A DNA stretch of 54,703 nucleotides from Rhodospirillaceae bacterium (GTDB taxonomy: Bacteria > Pseudomonadota > Alphaproteobacteria > Rhodospirillales > JABJKH01). The notes beneath the pieces are model-generated. The model was not told where the DNA came from and made no database searches. It was given only the letters and a program-made list of their open reading frames with translations. The stretch lies in contig JABJKH010000020.1 of assembly GCA_018660465.1 (NCBI GenBank), positions 1 to 54,703 on the forward strand, given 5' to 3'. A program made the translations under genes and the position numbers. Below, in pieces: positions 1-7,974 of this stretch. Within the stretch, counting starts at the first letter, position 1; every line of letters starts with the position of its first letter.

Positions 1-629
1 ACTTGCGTAAAGGCAGCACCAAAGGCATTTTCCATTTGCAATGCATCAAGACCCAATACTCGTCCCGCCGTCGCAGTAGCTGCGAAGAAACCGAAAAGCT
101 GCGTTGGGAACCAGCCTTCGGTCATGATCCATTGCGGAATTGTAATCGCGTTCTCGAGGCGGATCATGACATCCATGCCGACGGCAATGGCCGTCAGGAA
201 GTCGCGACCACTGATTCCTTCCTGCTTTTCGCCTAAGGCAAAGGCGACCGGGATGGTTGCAATGCTTGGGTGTCCGCCCCGGGCGACGTCGTCAAAATCC
301 AACATATGCCCGACGCTGCCGTTGGCAAAGACGGCCCATGGGGCTGGGGCCTTGCACCCAAACCCAAGGATCGTACTTTCCGCCTTGCCGCCAAGTTCTT
401 GAACATAGTCGGCAAGAATTTGGCCCTCAGGGATCAAGGCGCTGGCTCCGATGCTTACACCAAGCGTGTCAAGAACGCAGCATTTGGTCATTTTCAGGAC
501 ATCTTGTGGAAGTGCTTCAAAGGGCAGAGTAGATGCATGGCTCGCTAACAAGTTTGTTGCGTTTAATCCGCTTGCACTACTAGAAATAATTTTCATCTGA
601 CTAGCAGCGATGCCCTCTGATTGGTTCAT
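1..629 (-). CDS. MmgE/PrpD family protein, 3' end cut by window edge
   Basis: The reading frame runs from an ATG at 629 leftwards off the window, giving about 209 residues without a stop. The translation has hallmarks of the MmgE/PrpD family (2-methylcitrate dehydratase and relatives): a CCVLDTLGVSIGAS segment near the start, a GSVGHMLDFDD segment, then GHPSIATIPVAFALGE. Family members dehydrate or isomerise tricarboxylic and methylated dicarboxylic acids in the cytosol. A GAGGAA Shine-Dalgarno-like sequence lies just upstream, and the ATG at 634 is followed at once by a stop, so 629 is the start. The gene is divergent from the IclR-type regulator and shares its control region, which suggests it belongs to the same catabolic regulon as the operon at 1873-9576. 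The exact substrate cannot be told. Confidence 0.85.
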   Translation of the reverse strand, partial: MNQSEGIAASQMKIISSSASGLNATNLLASHASTLPFEALPQDVLKMTKCCVLDTLGVSIGASALIPEGQILADYVQELGGKAESTILGFGCKAPAPWAVFANGSVGHMLDFDDVARGGHPSIATIPVAFALGEKQEGISGRDFLTAIAVGMDVMIRLENAITIPQWIMTEGWFPTQLFGFFAATATAGRVLGLDALQMENAFGAAFTQ

Positions 630-708
630 TTCATATTCCTCGTGTTACAAACCACGTCGCCATAATAGTGAGTCTATTAAGTCCGCACATGAAAAGTTCT
701 TTGAATTA

Positions 709-734
709 TGGAACGCTATTCCATATTATGGAAT
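709..734. promoter_or_regulatory. IclR-type operator in the divergent mmgE/iclR region
   Basis: The 15-base sequence TGGAACGCTATTCCA (709-723) is an inverted repeat close to the known IclR consensus TGGAAATNATTTCCA. A further half-site, TGGAAT, follows at 729-734. The same arrangement with the same 20-base step recurs at 1752-1777 in front of the transporter operon. It lies between two divergent genes, so binding could control the mmgE-like gene and autoregulate the regulator. Binding by the adjacent IclR protein is an inference. Confidence 0.72.
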
Positions 735-802
735 GACTTATTTCAATATCTGCCGAAATTTTAACGAAACGGCTGAAAATTTAGGAGCGTGCGGTACCGA
801 CG

Positions 803-1627
803 ATGGCAAACCTTACAAAAAAAGGAATTCTACCCAAGCAACGATCTGGAAATGCATACGCGGTCGAAGCGGTAAACCGAGCTGCGGATATTTTATTTGT
901 TTTTTCCCATGCTGACTCTGAACTTTCGCTTCCTGAAATTGTATCGCGTTCGGGCCTTCCCAAGACAACGACGTTTCGCGTGCTTTCGACTCTGTGTGAT
1001 CGGGGACTATGCATGCAGGATTCTATCTCAGGTAAATACAGTCTCGGGTTTGAACTGCTCCACCTTGCGGATATTCGACGGCGCCAAGCCAATATCCATG
1101 GTCTTGCCATGCCGCTGTTGCGGGTGATTAGAGATCAAGTTGAAGAGACGGTTGTTCTGTCAATTCGGACCGGGGATTACCGGGTCCACATCGATTTTGC
1201 AGAAGGTTTGCACCCGATGCGGCGTATGGTGGAGTTGGGACGAAGTTCACCCTTATACGCTGGTGCTGCCAGCAAGGTCTTATTTGCCGGTTTAAGTGAT
1301 TTGGAAATTGATGATTATCTCAACCGAACATTACTCGAAAAAATTTGCAATCAGACGATTACAGAAACAGACGCTTTAAAGCAGGAAATCGCGCGCATCC
1401 GTGAGCAAGGCTTTGCCGAAAGTCGAAGTGAATTATTTACTGGCGGTGCATCATTGGCAGCCCCAGTCAAAGACTATACAGGTGCCACAGTCGCCGTGAT
1501 CGACATCATCACCCCAGAGGGTCGATTTACAAAGGAACATCGCGATCTTTGTATGAGTTCTTTATTAAATGGGGTCGGTGATCTTTCGCAGCAACTTGGA
1601 TTTCGTGCACGAGATATCGCCAGCTAA
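803..1627 (+). CDS. IclR family transcriptional regulator
   Basis: A 274-residue protein of usual IclR-family length. Residues about 20-75 form the N-terminal winged helix-turn-helix (AVNRAADILFVFS, then LPEIVSRSGLPKTTTFRVLS). The rest is the effector-binding domain, recognisable from MRRMVELGRSSPLYAGAASK and the FTGGASLAAPVKDYTGA segment. Such regulators bind small carboxylates or aromatic acids and repress or activate neighbouring catabolic genes. The gene lies between the divergent MmgE/PrpD gene and the operon starting at 1873, and two matching IclR-type palindromes (709-734 and 1752-1777) flank it, so it most likely controls both. The ligand is probably the substrate or an intermediate of the operon's pathway. 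This is inferred from position. Confidence 0.93.
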   Translation: MANLTKKGILPKQRSGNAYAVEAVNRAADILFVFSHADSELSLPEIVSRSGLPKTTTFRVLSTLCDRGLCMQDSISGKYSLGFELLHLADIRRRQANIHGLAMPLLRVIRDQVEETVVLSIRTGDYRVHIDFAEGLHPMRRMVELGRSSPLYAGAASKVLFAGLSDLEIDDYLNRTLLEKICNQTITETDALKQEIARIREQGFAESRSELFTGGASLAAPVKDYTGATVAVIDIITPEGRFTKEHRDLCMSSLLNGVGDLSQQLGFRARDIAS

Positions 1628-1751
1628 ATTGTAATAAGGTCTCTTCGAATCGACGCAGTTTGTGTATGTGTCGGCGATATGATTACCAACGCCTGAATTC
1701 CAAATCATTTTCAAACTTGACTCTGCGCCTGTATTAACTCTACCATAATTA

Positions 1752-1777
1752 TGGAACAGTATTCCACGTAGTGGAAC
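1752..1777. promoter_or_regulatory. IclR-type operator upstream of the catabolic operon
   Basis: TGGAACAGTATTCCA at 1752-1766 is an inverted repeat matching the IclR consensus, followed by a third half-site TGGAAC at 1772-1777. Spacing and order are identical to 709-734. It lies about 100 bases before the tctC remnant at 1873 and is the probable control site for the operon to 9576. Confidence 0.72.
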
Positions 1778-1789
1778 GATCGCCTTGAA

Positions 1790-1822
1790 AGTTAGTTCAA
1801 CGGCATAACGGTTGAACTAACT
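1790..1822. promoter_or_regulatory. 12-bp perfect inverted repeat in the operon leader
   Basis: AGTTAGTTCAAC (1790-1801) and GTTGAACTAACT (1811-1822) are exact reverse complements separated by 9 bases. It lies 13 bases after the IclR-type site and 51 bases before the first start codon. It could be a second operator or a hairpin in the leader RNA. No run of T follows, so a terminator is less likely. Confidence 0.55.
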
Positions 1823-1872
1823 GGGTTGGGGATTTCGAGACGCGTCCACGCACAAACAGGAGAGAAAGTATC

Positions 1873-2634
1873 ATGTCAATTGTTAGACATTTTTTAGGCC
1901 TCACACTTGCGGCAGTTGTCGCATTTACCGGTACTGTGGCTTCAGCCGAAGTTAATTTTGCAGGTAAGACTGTTACATTTCTAATACCTTTCAAAGAAGG
2001 CGGTGGTACGGATACCTTTGCTCGAATATTGGTGCCTTTTTTTGCAGAAAACCTACCAGGAAAACCGAAGGTCGTTGTCCTTAATAAGCCAGGCGGTGGT
2101 TCGGTCCGGGGCGCCAATCAGTTTCAAAAGGCCAAGCCCGATGGGCTTACGGTCATGGGCGTTTCTAGTTCAACCCTGACCAATTCGGTATTTGGCGGTA
2201 AGAAGGTTAAATTCAAAGTATCTTCCTGGGTGCCGATTATGGTCAATCCCATGGGGTCATTATTCTACGGAGTAACCGATCAAACGGGGATTACCGGCAA
2301 GGATATTGGCAAGGATATTGCCACTCTGAGAAAGAATAAATCCAAGCTCCTCATGGGTGCAAAAAATGCGACATCGTCTGAAATTCGCATGGCCATGTCT
2401 GCAGACATGTTGGGGTTTTTCCCAAAAATTGTCTATGGCCTATCGGCTAGCAAATGGCGAAAAGCGACTCTACGTGGCGAATTGAATCTCGGCTACGCCA
2501 ACAATTCGACTTGGGTTAAGAAACTACATTCTTGGGAAAAGAAAGGCACGATCACACCGTTTATGGCACGGGTGATGTGCGGGGTGTCATCGCACCGGAA
2601 TCGGCCAACAATGCAAAGGAAGGTGGGGCCTTAA
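1873..2634 (+). pseudogene. tctC: tctC remnant: TTT solute-binding protein lacking its C-terminal third
   Basis: The start has a good ribosome-binding site (AGGAGAG) and a signal peptide (residues 1-25, ending near VASA). The first 231 residues or so align with the intact TctC at 36774-37877: IPFKEGGGTDTFARI, LNKPGGGSVRGANQF and GAKNATSSEIRMAM all have counterparts. After the PFM motif (about 2557-2565) similarity stops, because the DNA continues as tctA sequence in another frame. The last 23 residues are therefore out-of-frame tctA. By comparison with the intact 367-residue protein about 134 C-terminal residues are missing. A folded binding protein is unlikely. The first gene of the IclR-controlled operon has thus lost function, unless the join is an assembly error. 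Confidence 0.8.
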
Positions 2635-3677
2635 TTCCAACCTTGCTGTTCGGCATTCCCGGATCCAGCAGCATGGCTATTTTGCTGGGCGGGTTTGTGC
2701 TGATCGGCATAGAACCCGGTTTGCATATCATTACCAGTCAGCTTGATCTTGTCTATTTGATGATTTGGTCTGTTGCGCTTGCCAATATTATTGGCGCCGG
2801 AACATGTGTGTTCTTAGCCGATCACATCGCCAAGCTGACGACCATCCGCTACACCCTGGTCGCCCCCTTCATGTTTGGACTGATTTTCTTTGCTGCTTTC
2901 CAGGCATCTCGGCACTGGGGTGATTTGATCCTGCTGATGGTGCTAGGGACCCTGGGTGTTTACATGAAACGATTTGGTTGGCCTCGGCCCGCTCTCTTAA
3001 TCGGTTTTGTTTTGGCGCCACAGGTCGAACAAATGGTCTACGTGACGTATTCTGTCCATGGGTTCAGAGTTCTGGAGAAACCAATCGTCTTGGTTCTCCT
3101 CGCCCTGACAATCTTGTCAATCTTTGTCGCCATTCGGTTCAAGCCAAACAAACCGGCGATGAGCAACGATGGGCCCTACGCGGCACGTGGAAAACGACCT
3201 CAGTTAATGTTTTATGCCTTGCTTGTAGGTTTCGTGGCCCTGGTTGTCGGCGATACCTTTCGGCATGAAGAAAATTTGACGGTCATCTATCCTTGGTTCT
3301 CGGCGTGTCTATCGCTTGTGTTCCTTGTGCCCATAGGGCTCCAACTGGTTGCTGGAAAGCAGCCGGCAACAGTGTTTTATGATTCAGAACGTGAAGAGTT
3401 CAACGAACACATCGAATACCGCTCAAGCGAATATTATCTGCTTTGGCTCCTCGGCATGCTGGGTGTTTCAGCGTTGTTGGGATTTGTAATCGGCGTTGCC
3501 GCCTTCATCTATGCATTCATTTTTAAAAAAGCAGAATGGGGACATCGAAATAGCGCCCTCTGCGCCGGGACGTTCGTACTCTTCCTTGGGGCGTTATCTC
3601 ACTTCATGACTTTGGACTATCCGGCCGGTGTGTTGCAGACGGTTTTCGAAATCGATCTGCCTTGGCCCCTTCAGTAA
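2559..3677 (+). pseudogene. tctA: tctA-tctB fusion remnant: C-terminal 55-60% of a TTT membrane subunit
   Basis: From about 2559-2565 the frame reads YGTGDVRGVIAPESANN, matching residues from about 290 onwards of the intact 657-residue TctA/TctB fusion at 34700-36673. It continues colinearly to the same C-terminal LPWPLQ. The N-terminal 289 residues or so, holding the first membrane segments and the GxxPGxGG loop, are absent. The remaining part keeps the second GIPGSSSMAILLGG loop, later membrane segments and the fused TctB-like domain (about 150 residues). There is no own start with a proper ribosome-binding site; an ATG at 2532 lies within the tctC remnant. I read this as the downstream half of a deletion of about 1.4 kb, judged from the intact paralogue. 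Confidence 0.8.
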
Positions 3678-3705
3678 GGCAGAAACAAATGACGGAAAGA
3701 AAATA

Positions 3706-5196
3706 ATGGAAAAGAAATCTTATGACGTAGTTGTCGTCGGCGGTGGGAATGCAGCGCTTTGCGCAGCCCTATCCGCAAATGAACAAGGTGCAAGTGTTTT
3801 AGTATTGGAGCGCGCACCGGAAGATACTCGCGGCGGAAACTCGGCCTACACCGGGGGCGGCTTTCGCATCGTTCACCACGGCGCTGACGATATAAAAGCC
3901 GTCGTGCCAGACCTCACCGACGATGAGATTGCTCGAACTGATTTTGGCGAATATTCCCGCGAGACGTATCTCGACGATCTGTTCAATATCACCCAATACT
4001 ACATTGATCCTGACTTGGCAGAAGTCATCGTCGACAGCAGCGCCGAGACAGTCCAATGGCTGCGCGGTCGGGGTGTTCGTTTCATGGCGAACTATGGTCG
4101 GCAAGCTTTTAACGTCAAAGGCAAATTCAAATTTTTCGGCGGCGTTGTCATTTATGCAAACGGGGGCGGAACTGGCTTGGTCCAATCGCTCTACGATTGT
4201 TCCGAAAAGCATGGCATTGATGTTCGCTACAACGCGCGCGTGATGAGCCTACTTCAAGGCAAAGACGGCATCGAAGGTGTGCGCTTGATATCGGGGCGCG
4301 TGGAAGAAGAAATTCAAGCGAAGTCAGTTGTTCTCGCTAGCGGCGGGTTTGAAGCCAACCGGGAAATGCGGACACGGTATCTTGGTCCCGGCTGGGATCA
4401 AGCGAAAGTCCGGGGTACGCGTTACAACACAGGCGATGGCATCCAGATGGCGTTAGACATTGGTGCCCAATCATATGGCCAGTGGTCGGGTTGTCACTCC
4501 GTCGCTTGGGAGCGGTATGCGTCCGATTTCGGCGACGTCAACGCACCGCACGCGGGATATCGGCACAGCTACCCCTTCAGCATCATGGTCAATTCAGAAG
4601 GCAAGCGGTTCCTCGACGAAGGCGCCGATTTCCGGAACTACACGTACGCAAAATATGGTCGCGTGGTCCTGGAACAACCTGGCGGCTTCGCCTGGCAAAT
4701 TTTTGATTCACAAGTCACACACCTGATGCGCGACGAATATAAACTGCGGGGCGCGACAAAAGTTAAAGCTGATACTCTTGAAGAACTCTGCGATAAAATG
4801 CAGGACGTGAACTACAACAATTTCCTAGAAACGGTCCGTGAATACAACGCAGCCATCAAAGATGGTGTTGAGTTCGACCCCAATATTAAAGACGGCAGAA
4901 CAACCGAAGGTCTTGAGTTTAACAAGACCAATTGGGCTAACCCCATCTCTGAACCACCCTACGAGGCTTATTCGGTCGGTTGCGGTATTACCTTCACCTT
5001 CGGCGGTCTTAAAATTAATCCAGAAGCGCACGTGCTGGATATCGACGACATCGACATTCCCGGCCTCTATGCCGCAGGGGAACTTATCGGTGGCCTCTAT
5101 TACTTTAACTATCCGGGCAGCACGGGTCTGATGGCGGGATCTGTCTTCGGGCGAATTTCCGGCCGTGAAGCCGCAACGTTCGCCTTGGCGAAATAG
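3706..5196 (+). CDS. TcuA-like FAD-dependent dehydrogenase (fumarate reductase/tricarballylate dehydrogenase family)
   Basis: A 496-residue flavoprotein. Residues 5-35 form the FAD-binding fold (VVVVGGGNAALCAALSA, then VLVLERAPE), followed by the GGNSAYTGGGFR segment typical of TcuA and fumarate-reductase flavoproteins. The C-terminal part has the FAD-closing AAGELIGGLYYFNYPGSTGL segment. TcuA oxidises tricarballylate to cis-aconitate; relatives oxidise other saturated di- or tricarboxylates to the unsaturated acid. The ATG at 3706 follows GGAAAG at good spacing. An upstream in-frame start at 3628 would overlap the tctA remnant and lacks family similarity. Next comes the hydro-lyase large subunit after 14 bases. 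The enzyme is thus expected to feed a C=C acid to the LeuCD-like hydratase. No TcuB-like electron carrier is present, so the acceptor is unknown. Confidence 0.88.
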   Translation: MEKKSYDVVVVGGGNAALCAALSANEQGASVLVLERAPEDTRGGNSAYTGGGFRIVHHGADDIKAVVPDLTDDEIARTDFGEYSRETYLDDLFNITQYYIDPDLAEVIVDSSAETVQWLRGRGVRFMANYGRQAFNVKGKFKFFGGVVIYANGGGTGLVQSLYDCSEKHGIDVRYNARVMSLLQGKDGIEGVRLISGRVEEEIQAKSVVLASGGFEANREMRTRYLGPGWDQAKVRGTRYNTGDGIQMALDIGAQSYGQWSGCHSVAWERYASDFGDVNAPHAGYRHSYPFSIMVNSEGKRFLDEGADFRNYTYAKYGRVVLEQPGGFAWQIFDSQVTHLMRDEYKLRGATKVKADTLEELCDKMQDVNYNNFLETVREYNAAIKDGVEFDPNIKDGRTTEGLEFNKTNWANPISEPPYEAYSVGCGITFTFGGLKINPEAHVLDIDDIDIPGLYAAGELIGGLYYFNYPGSTGLMAGSVFGRISGREAATFALAK

Positions 5197-5210
5197 GGAG
5201 TAAACGGGAT

Positions 5211-6482
5211 ATGCATGCACTTGCAAAAATCATCGCCCAACACGCAGGGAAACCGTCAGTTGATCCTGGTGAGATCGTCAATGTAGAACCCGATTACGTG
5301 ATGCTGCATGACCGGGGTGTCGCCAGGGTGATGCAACGGTTCTCCGAAATGGGTGCGGAAAAAGTTTGGAACCCGTCCAAGGTCGTCGTTGTCTTTGATC
5401 ACACATACCCAGCCCCCCGCGTTCAAGATGCAGAATCACAACAGCGATCACGCGCTTGGATGAAGGAACAAAACATCACCAATTTCTATCCCGGCGAAGG
5501 CATCTGCCATGTCATCCTGCCGGAAAAAGGATTTGCGTTTCCTGGGGCACTTATTGTTGGTTCAGATTCTCATACGGTAACAAATAGCGCGCTCGGCTGC
5601 ATGTCCACAGGAATGGGACACTCCGATTTAGGCTCGCTGCTGAGCATTGGATACAACTGGATGCGGGTGCCCGAAGTCGTTCGTTTCGACATTCAGGGCG
5701 AGCTTAAACCCTGGGTCACCGCCAAAGATATTATTCTCAATATTCTGAAGGATCATGGCGAAGCTGTCTGCACCTATCAGGCCGTCGAATACGCCGGGCC
5801 GACTGTGCGTTCCATGAGCATGGATGGCCGCTTAACGCTTTGTAATTTAGCCGTGGAGATCGGTGCCAAATCCGGTTACGTCGCACCGGATGAGACGACC
5901 TGGAAATGGATGGAGGGACGACGGGATCGAAATTTATGCAATCCGCAAACAACTGATTCCGATGACGACTTTGCCAAGGTCTACGAATTTGATGTGAGCG
6001 ATTTGGAACCCATGGTCGCCTTGCCCCATGACCTGTCCAAAGTCGAACCTGCGAGCAGCCTTTCCAGTGTCAAAATTGATGAGGCTGTGCTGGGCACCTG
6101 CACAGGTGGACGGCTTGAAGATTTTCAGGAAGCAGCGAAAGTGTTACGCGGCAAAAAGATATCGCCAGACACTCGTTTGATTGTTAATCCTGGATCAACC
6201 GAAGTCTTCCTTCAGGCGAACAAAGAAGGCCTAATTGATGATCTTGTGCGCGCCGGCGCGCAAATTGGGACCGCTGGTTGCGGCCCGTGCAGTGGCTGCC
6301 AGTTGGGCATGCTGGGCGGGAAGGAAATCGCCATCACCAGCAGCAGTCGAAATTTTGCCGGAAGAATTGGCAGTCCAGATAGTGAACTTTATGTGGCATC
6401 CCCGGCAACTGTCGCGGCATCTGCGATCGCCGGATGTATCGTTCCCCCAGAGGAGATCATGTCCAAAGGAGGCACATCATGA
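5211..6482 (+). CDS. Aconitase-superfamily hydro-lyase large subunit (LeuC/HacA/DmdA type)
   Basis: A 423-residue protein of the short LeuC/HacA length class. The three [4Fe-4S] ligands are visible as C297 (GTCTGGRLEDF) and C357 and C360 (GCGPCSGC), with the 60- and 3-residue spacing of LeuC. GSDSHTVTNSALGCMSTGMG (about residues 116-135) is the substrate-binding stretch. The family adds or removes water from 2- or 3-hydroxy acids; known members act on isopropylmalate, homocitrate or 2,3-dimethylmalate. No leucine genes are near. The neighbours (TcuA-like dehydrogenase, MmgE/PrpD, lyase) point to a catabolic substrate such as a methylated malate or citrate. The 3' end overlaps the small-subunit start by 4 bases (ATGA), indicating translational coupling. 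Confidence 0.9.
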   Translation: MHALAKIIAQHAGKPSVDPGEIVNVEPDYVMLHDRGVARVMQRFSEMGAEKVWNPSKVVVVFDHTYPAPRVQDAESQQRSRAWMKEQNITNFYPGEGICHVILPEKGFAFPGALIVGSDSHTVTNSALGCMSTGMGHSDLGSLLSIGYNWMRVPEVVRFDIQGELKPWVTAKDIILNILKDHGEAVCTYQAVEYAGPTVRSMSMDGRLTLCNLAVEIGAKSGYVAPDETTWKWMEGRRDRNLCNPQTTDSDDDFAKVYEFDVSDLEPMVALPHDLSKVEPASSLSSVKIDEAVLGTCTGGRLEDFQEAAKVLRGKKISPDTRLIVNPGSTEVFLQANKEGLIDDLVRAGAQIGTAGCGPCSGCQLGMLGGKEIAITSSSRNFAGRIGSPDSELYVASPATVAASAIAGCIVPPEEIMSKGGTS

Positions 6483-6994
6483 GTCTTGTTGGCAGAGCCA
6501 GAAAATTTGGCGAAAACATCAATACAGATCTGATCTTTCCGAAACGCTATTTTAAACCGAGCTACGAACCAGGCGAGATGGCGAGCCACCTCATGACAGG
6601 GGCAGATCCTGATTTTCCAGACACGGTTATAAAAGGTGACATCATCGTTGGCGGGCCGAATTTCGGCTGTGGCTCCAGCCGTGAGGAAGCGCCTGGTTCC
6701 ATGAAAGAAGCCGGTATCGCCGCAGTTCTGGCCCCCACATTCGGGCGCATCTTTTTACGCAATTGTGTCAATCTTGGGGTCCCGGCTGTTTATTGCCCAG
6801 GCATCGATGAAAATGTTTCAGAAGGTGACGAGCTTGATGTTAATCTTGTGGAGGGTCGGGTTCTAAACCGCGCAAATGGCTTTGAAGCTCGTATTGTTCC
6901 CTTGGCACCTGAGCTTTTGAAATTAATCAGTGACGGCGGAATTGCAGAGTACACGCGGCGGGTTTTGGCCGAACGAAAGGCTGAGGGAAATTAG
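6479..6994 (+). CDS. Aconitase-superfamily hydro-lyase small subunit (LeuD/HacB/DmdB type)
   Basis: A 171-residue swivel-domain subunit. Early residues read GRARKFGENINTDLIFPKRY, as in LeuD-type subunits, and NFGCGSSREEAP (about residues 60-71) is the conserved GCGSSRE substrate-recognition loop. It pairs with the large subunit encoded just upstream to make an active hydro-lyase in the cytosol. The start at 6479 has a very strong ribosome-binding site (AAAGGAGG), which rules against the in-frame start 45 bases earlier. The substrate cannot be read from the sequence. It is followed after 1 base by the lyase gene. Confidence 0.9.
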   Translation: MSLVGRARKFGENINTDLIFPKRYFKPSYEPGEMASHLMTGADPDFPDTVIKGDIIVGGPNFGCGSSREEAPGSMKEAGIAAVLAPTFGRIFLRNCVNLGVPAVYCPGIDENVSEGDELDVNLVEGRVLNRANGFEARIVPLAPELLKLISDGGIAEYTRRVLAERKAEGN

Positions 6995-6995
6995 A

Positions 6996-7934
6996 ATGAC
7001 CGACATCTCGCCACGTGCTCGACTGCAGCAACTCATTCATCGCAAAGACAAGGTCCTAACCATTCTCCATACCCCGACGGCAGCCCATGCTCGGGTGATG
7101 GAAGAGGCTGGGTGCGAAGCTGCATTCTCTGGCACCAGTGGTGTGGTGGGTACGTATACTGGGCTCGCCGACGTCGGCACCGCGACAATGACCGAGTGCG
7201 TTCAAGTCGCCGGATGGATTGCCGATAGTGTCAAATTCCCCATCATCATGGACGGTGATACTGGCCACGGCGGGATCATGGCCGTGCGCCGCATGATTAA
7301 AGAATGCATTCGCGCAGGTATCTCCGGCATACGCATCGATGATCAGCCAATCGAAGGCAAACGCCGAACCCAAAGTGCGGGCATGGAGGTGGTGCCGATG
7401 GATCAAGCCATCGCCCGTTACCGTGCCGCCGTCGATATGAAAAACGAACTGGATCCGGACTTCGTCGTGATGGCTCAGTGTTATGCCCGCGACGCCTCCA
7501 ACAGTAGTCTCGAAAATTGCCTTGAACGATTACAAGCCTACGAGACCGAAGCCGGCGTTGATTGGGTACAGTTGGAATCACCTCACTCTATTGACGAAAT
7601 TAAACGCGCGCGCTCGTTGGTCTCTGGCCCGTTTTCTTTCATGAAAGGCAAGCTGCCAAAATATTTGAGTCCCGAAGAACATATGGCGCTGGGCGTTACA
7701 ATCGCATGGTATCCGGGTTTTACCCATCACGTCACCTGGGCCGCCCTTTACGATTTCATGCAGGACTTTAATGACCGTGGCATTACGGCTTGGGAAGACT
7801 TTTCCGAAAGCCGTAAAGACAAACCCTATCCGATCCCGCGCGTCGGGCCAGAAGGCGAAGGCCCGGCCAGACAACGGGAACTTGAAGAACGCTATTTCTC
7901 AGCCGAGCAGCTGAAAAAGTACGAAGACGAATGA
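6996..7934 (+). CDS. Isocitrate lyase/PEP mutase superfamily protein
   Basis: A 312-residue TIM-barrel protein. SGTSGVVGTYTGLAD near residue 45 and the metal-binding DGDTGHGG (D86, D88) place it in the PEP mutase/isocitrate lyase superfamily, near methylisocitrate lyase and 2,3-dimethylmalate lyase in size. The catalytic KRCGH loop of the C-C lyases reads K122-R-R-T-Q126 here, so the lyase cysteine is absent. The chemistry may therefore differ from the retro-Claisen/aldol lyases. In position it would be the last step, cleaving the hydroxy-acid made by the LeuCD-like enzyme, perhaps to pyruvate and a short acid. That is inference. The ATG at 6996 fits the family start; an in-frame start 66 bases earlier lies inside the previous gene. 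Confidence 0.88.
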   Translation: MTDISPRARLQQLIHRKDKVLTILHTPTAAHARVMEEAGCEAAFSGTSGVVGTYTGLADVGTATMTECVQVAGWIADSVKFPIIMDGDTGHGGIMAVRRMIKECIRAGISGIRIDDQPIEGKRRTQSAGMEVVPMDQAIARYRAAVDMKNELDPDFVVMAQCYARDASNSSLENCLERLQAYETEAGVDWVQLESPHSIDEIKRARSLVSGPFSFMKGKLPKYLSPEEHMALGVTIAWYPGFTHHVTWAALYDFMQDFNDRGITAWEDFSESRKDKPYPIPRVGPEGEGPARQRELEERYFSAEQLKKYEDE

Positions 7935-7974
7935 ATGTTTTAAACCTATCGACCGTTTGCAAAGGACAAAGAAA

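Noticed and set aside
781-1110. A 109-codon minus-strand frame at the iclR start
   Set aside because: It is antisense to the helix-turn-helix region of the IclR gene and lacks a start signal.
1873-3677. The tctC-tctA join as a functional fusion protein
   Set aside because: The two parts are in different reading frames, and the first frame stops at 2634, so no single fused protein can be made without a frameshift.
5211-6994. The LeuCD-like pair as leucine biosynthesis genes leuC and leuD
   Set aside because: No leuA or leuB is near, and the flanking dehydrogenase, lyase and transporter remnants point to catabolism. The large subunit is also of the short HacA/DmdA length.
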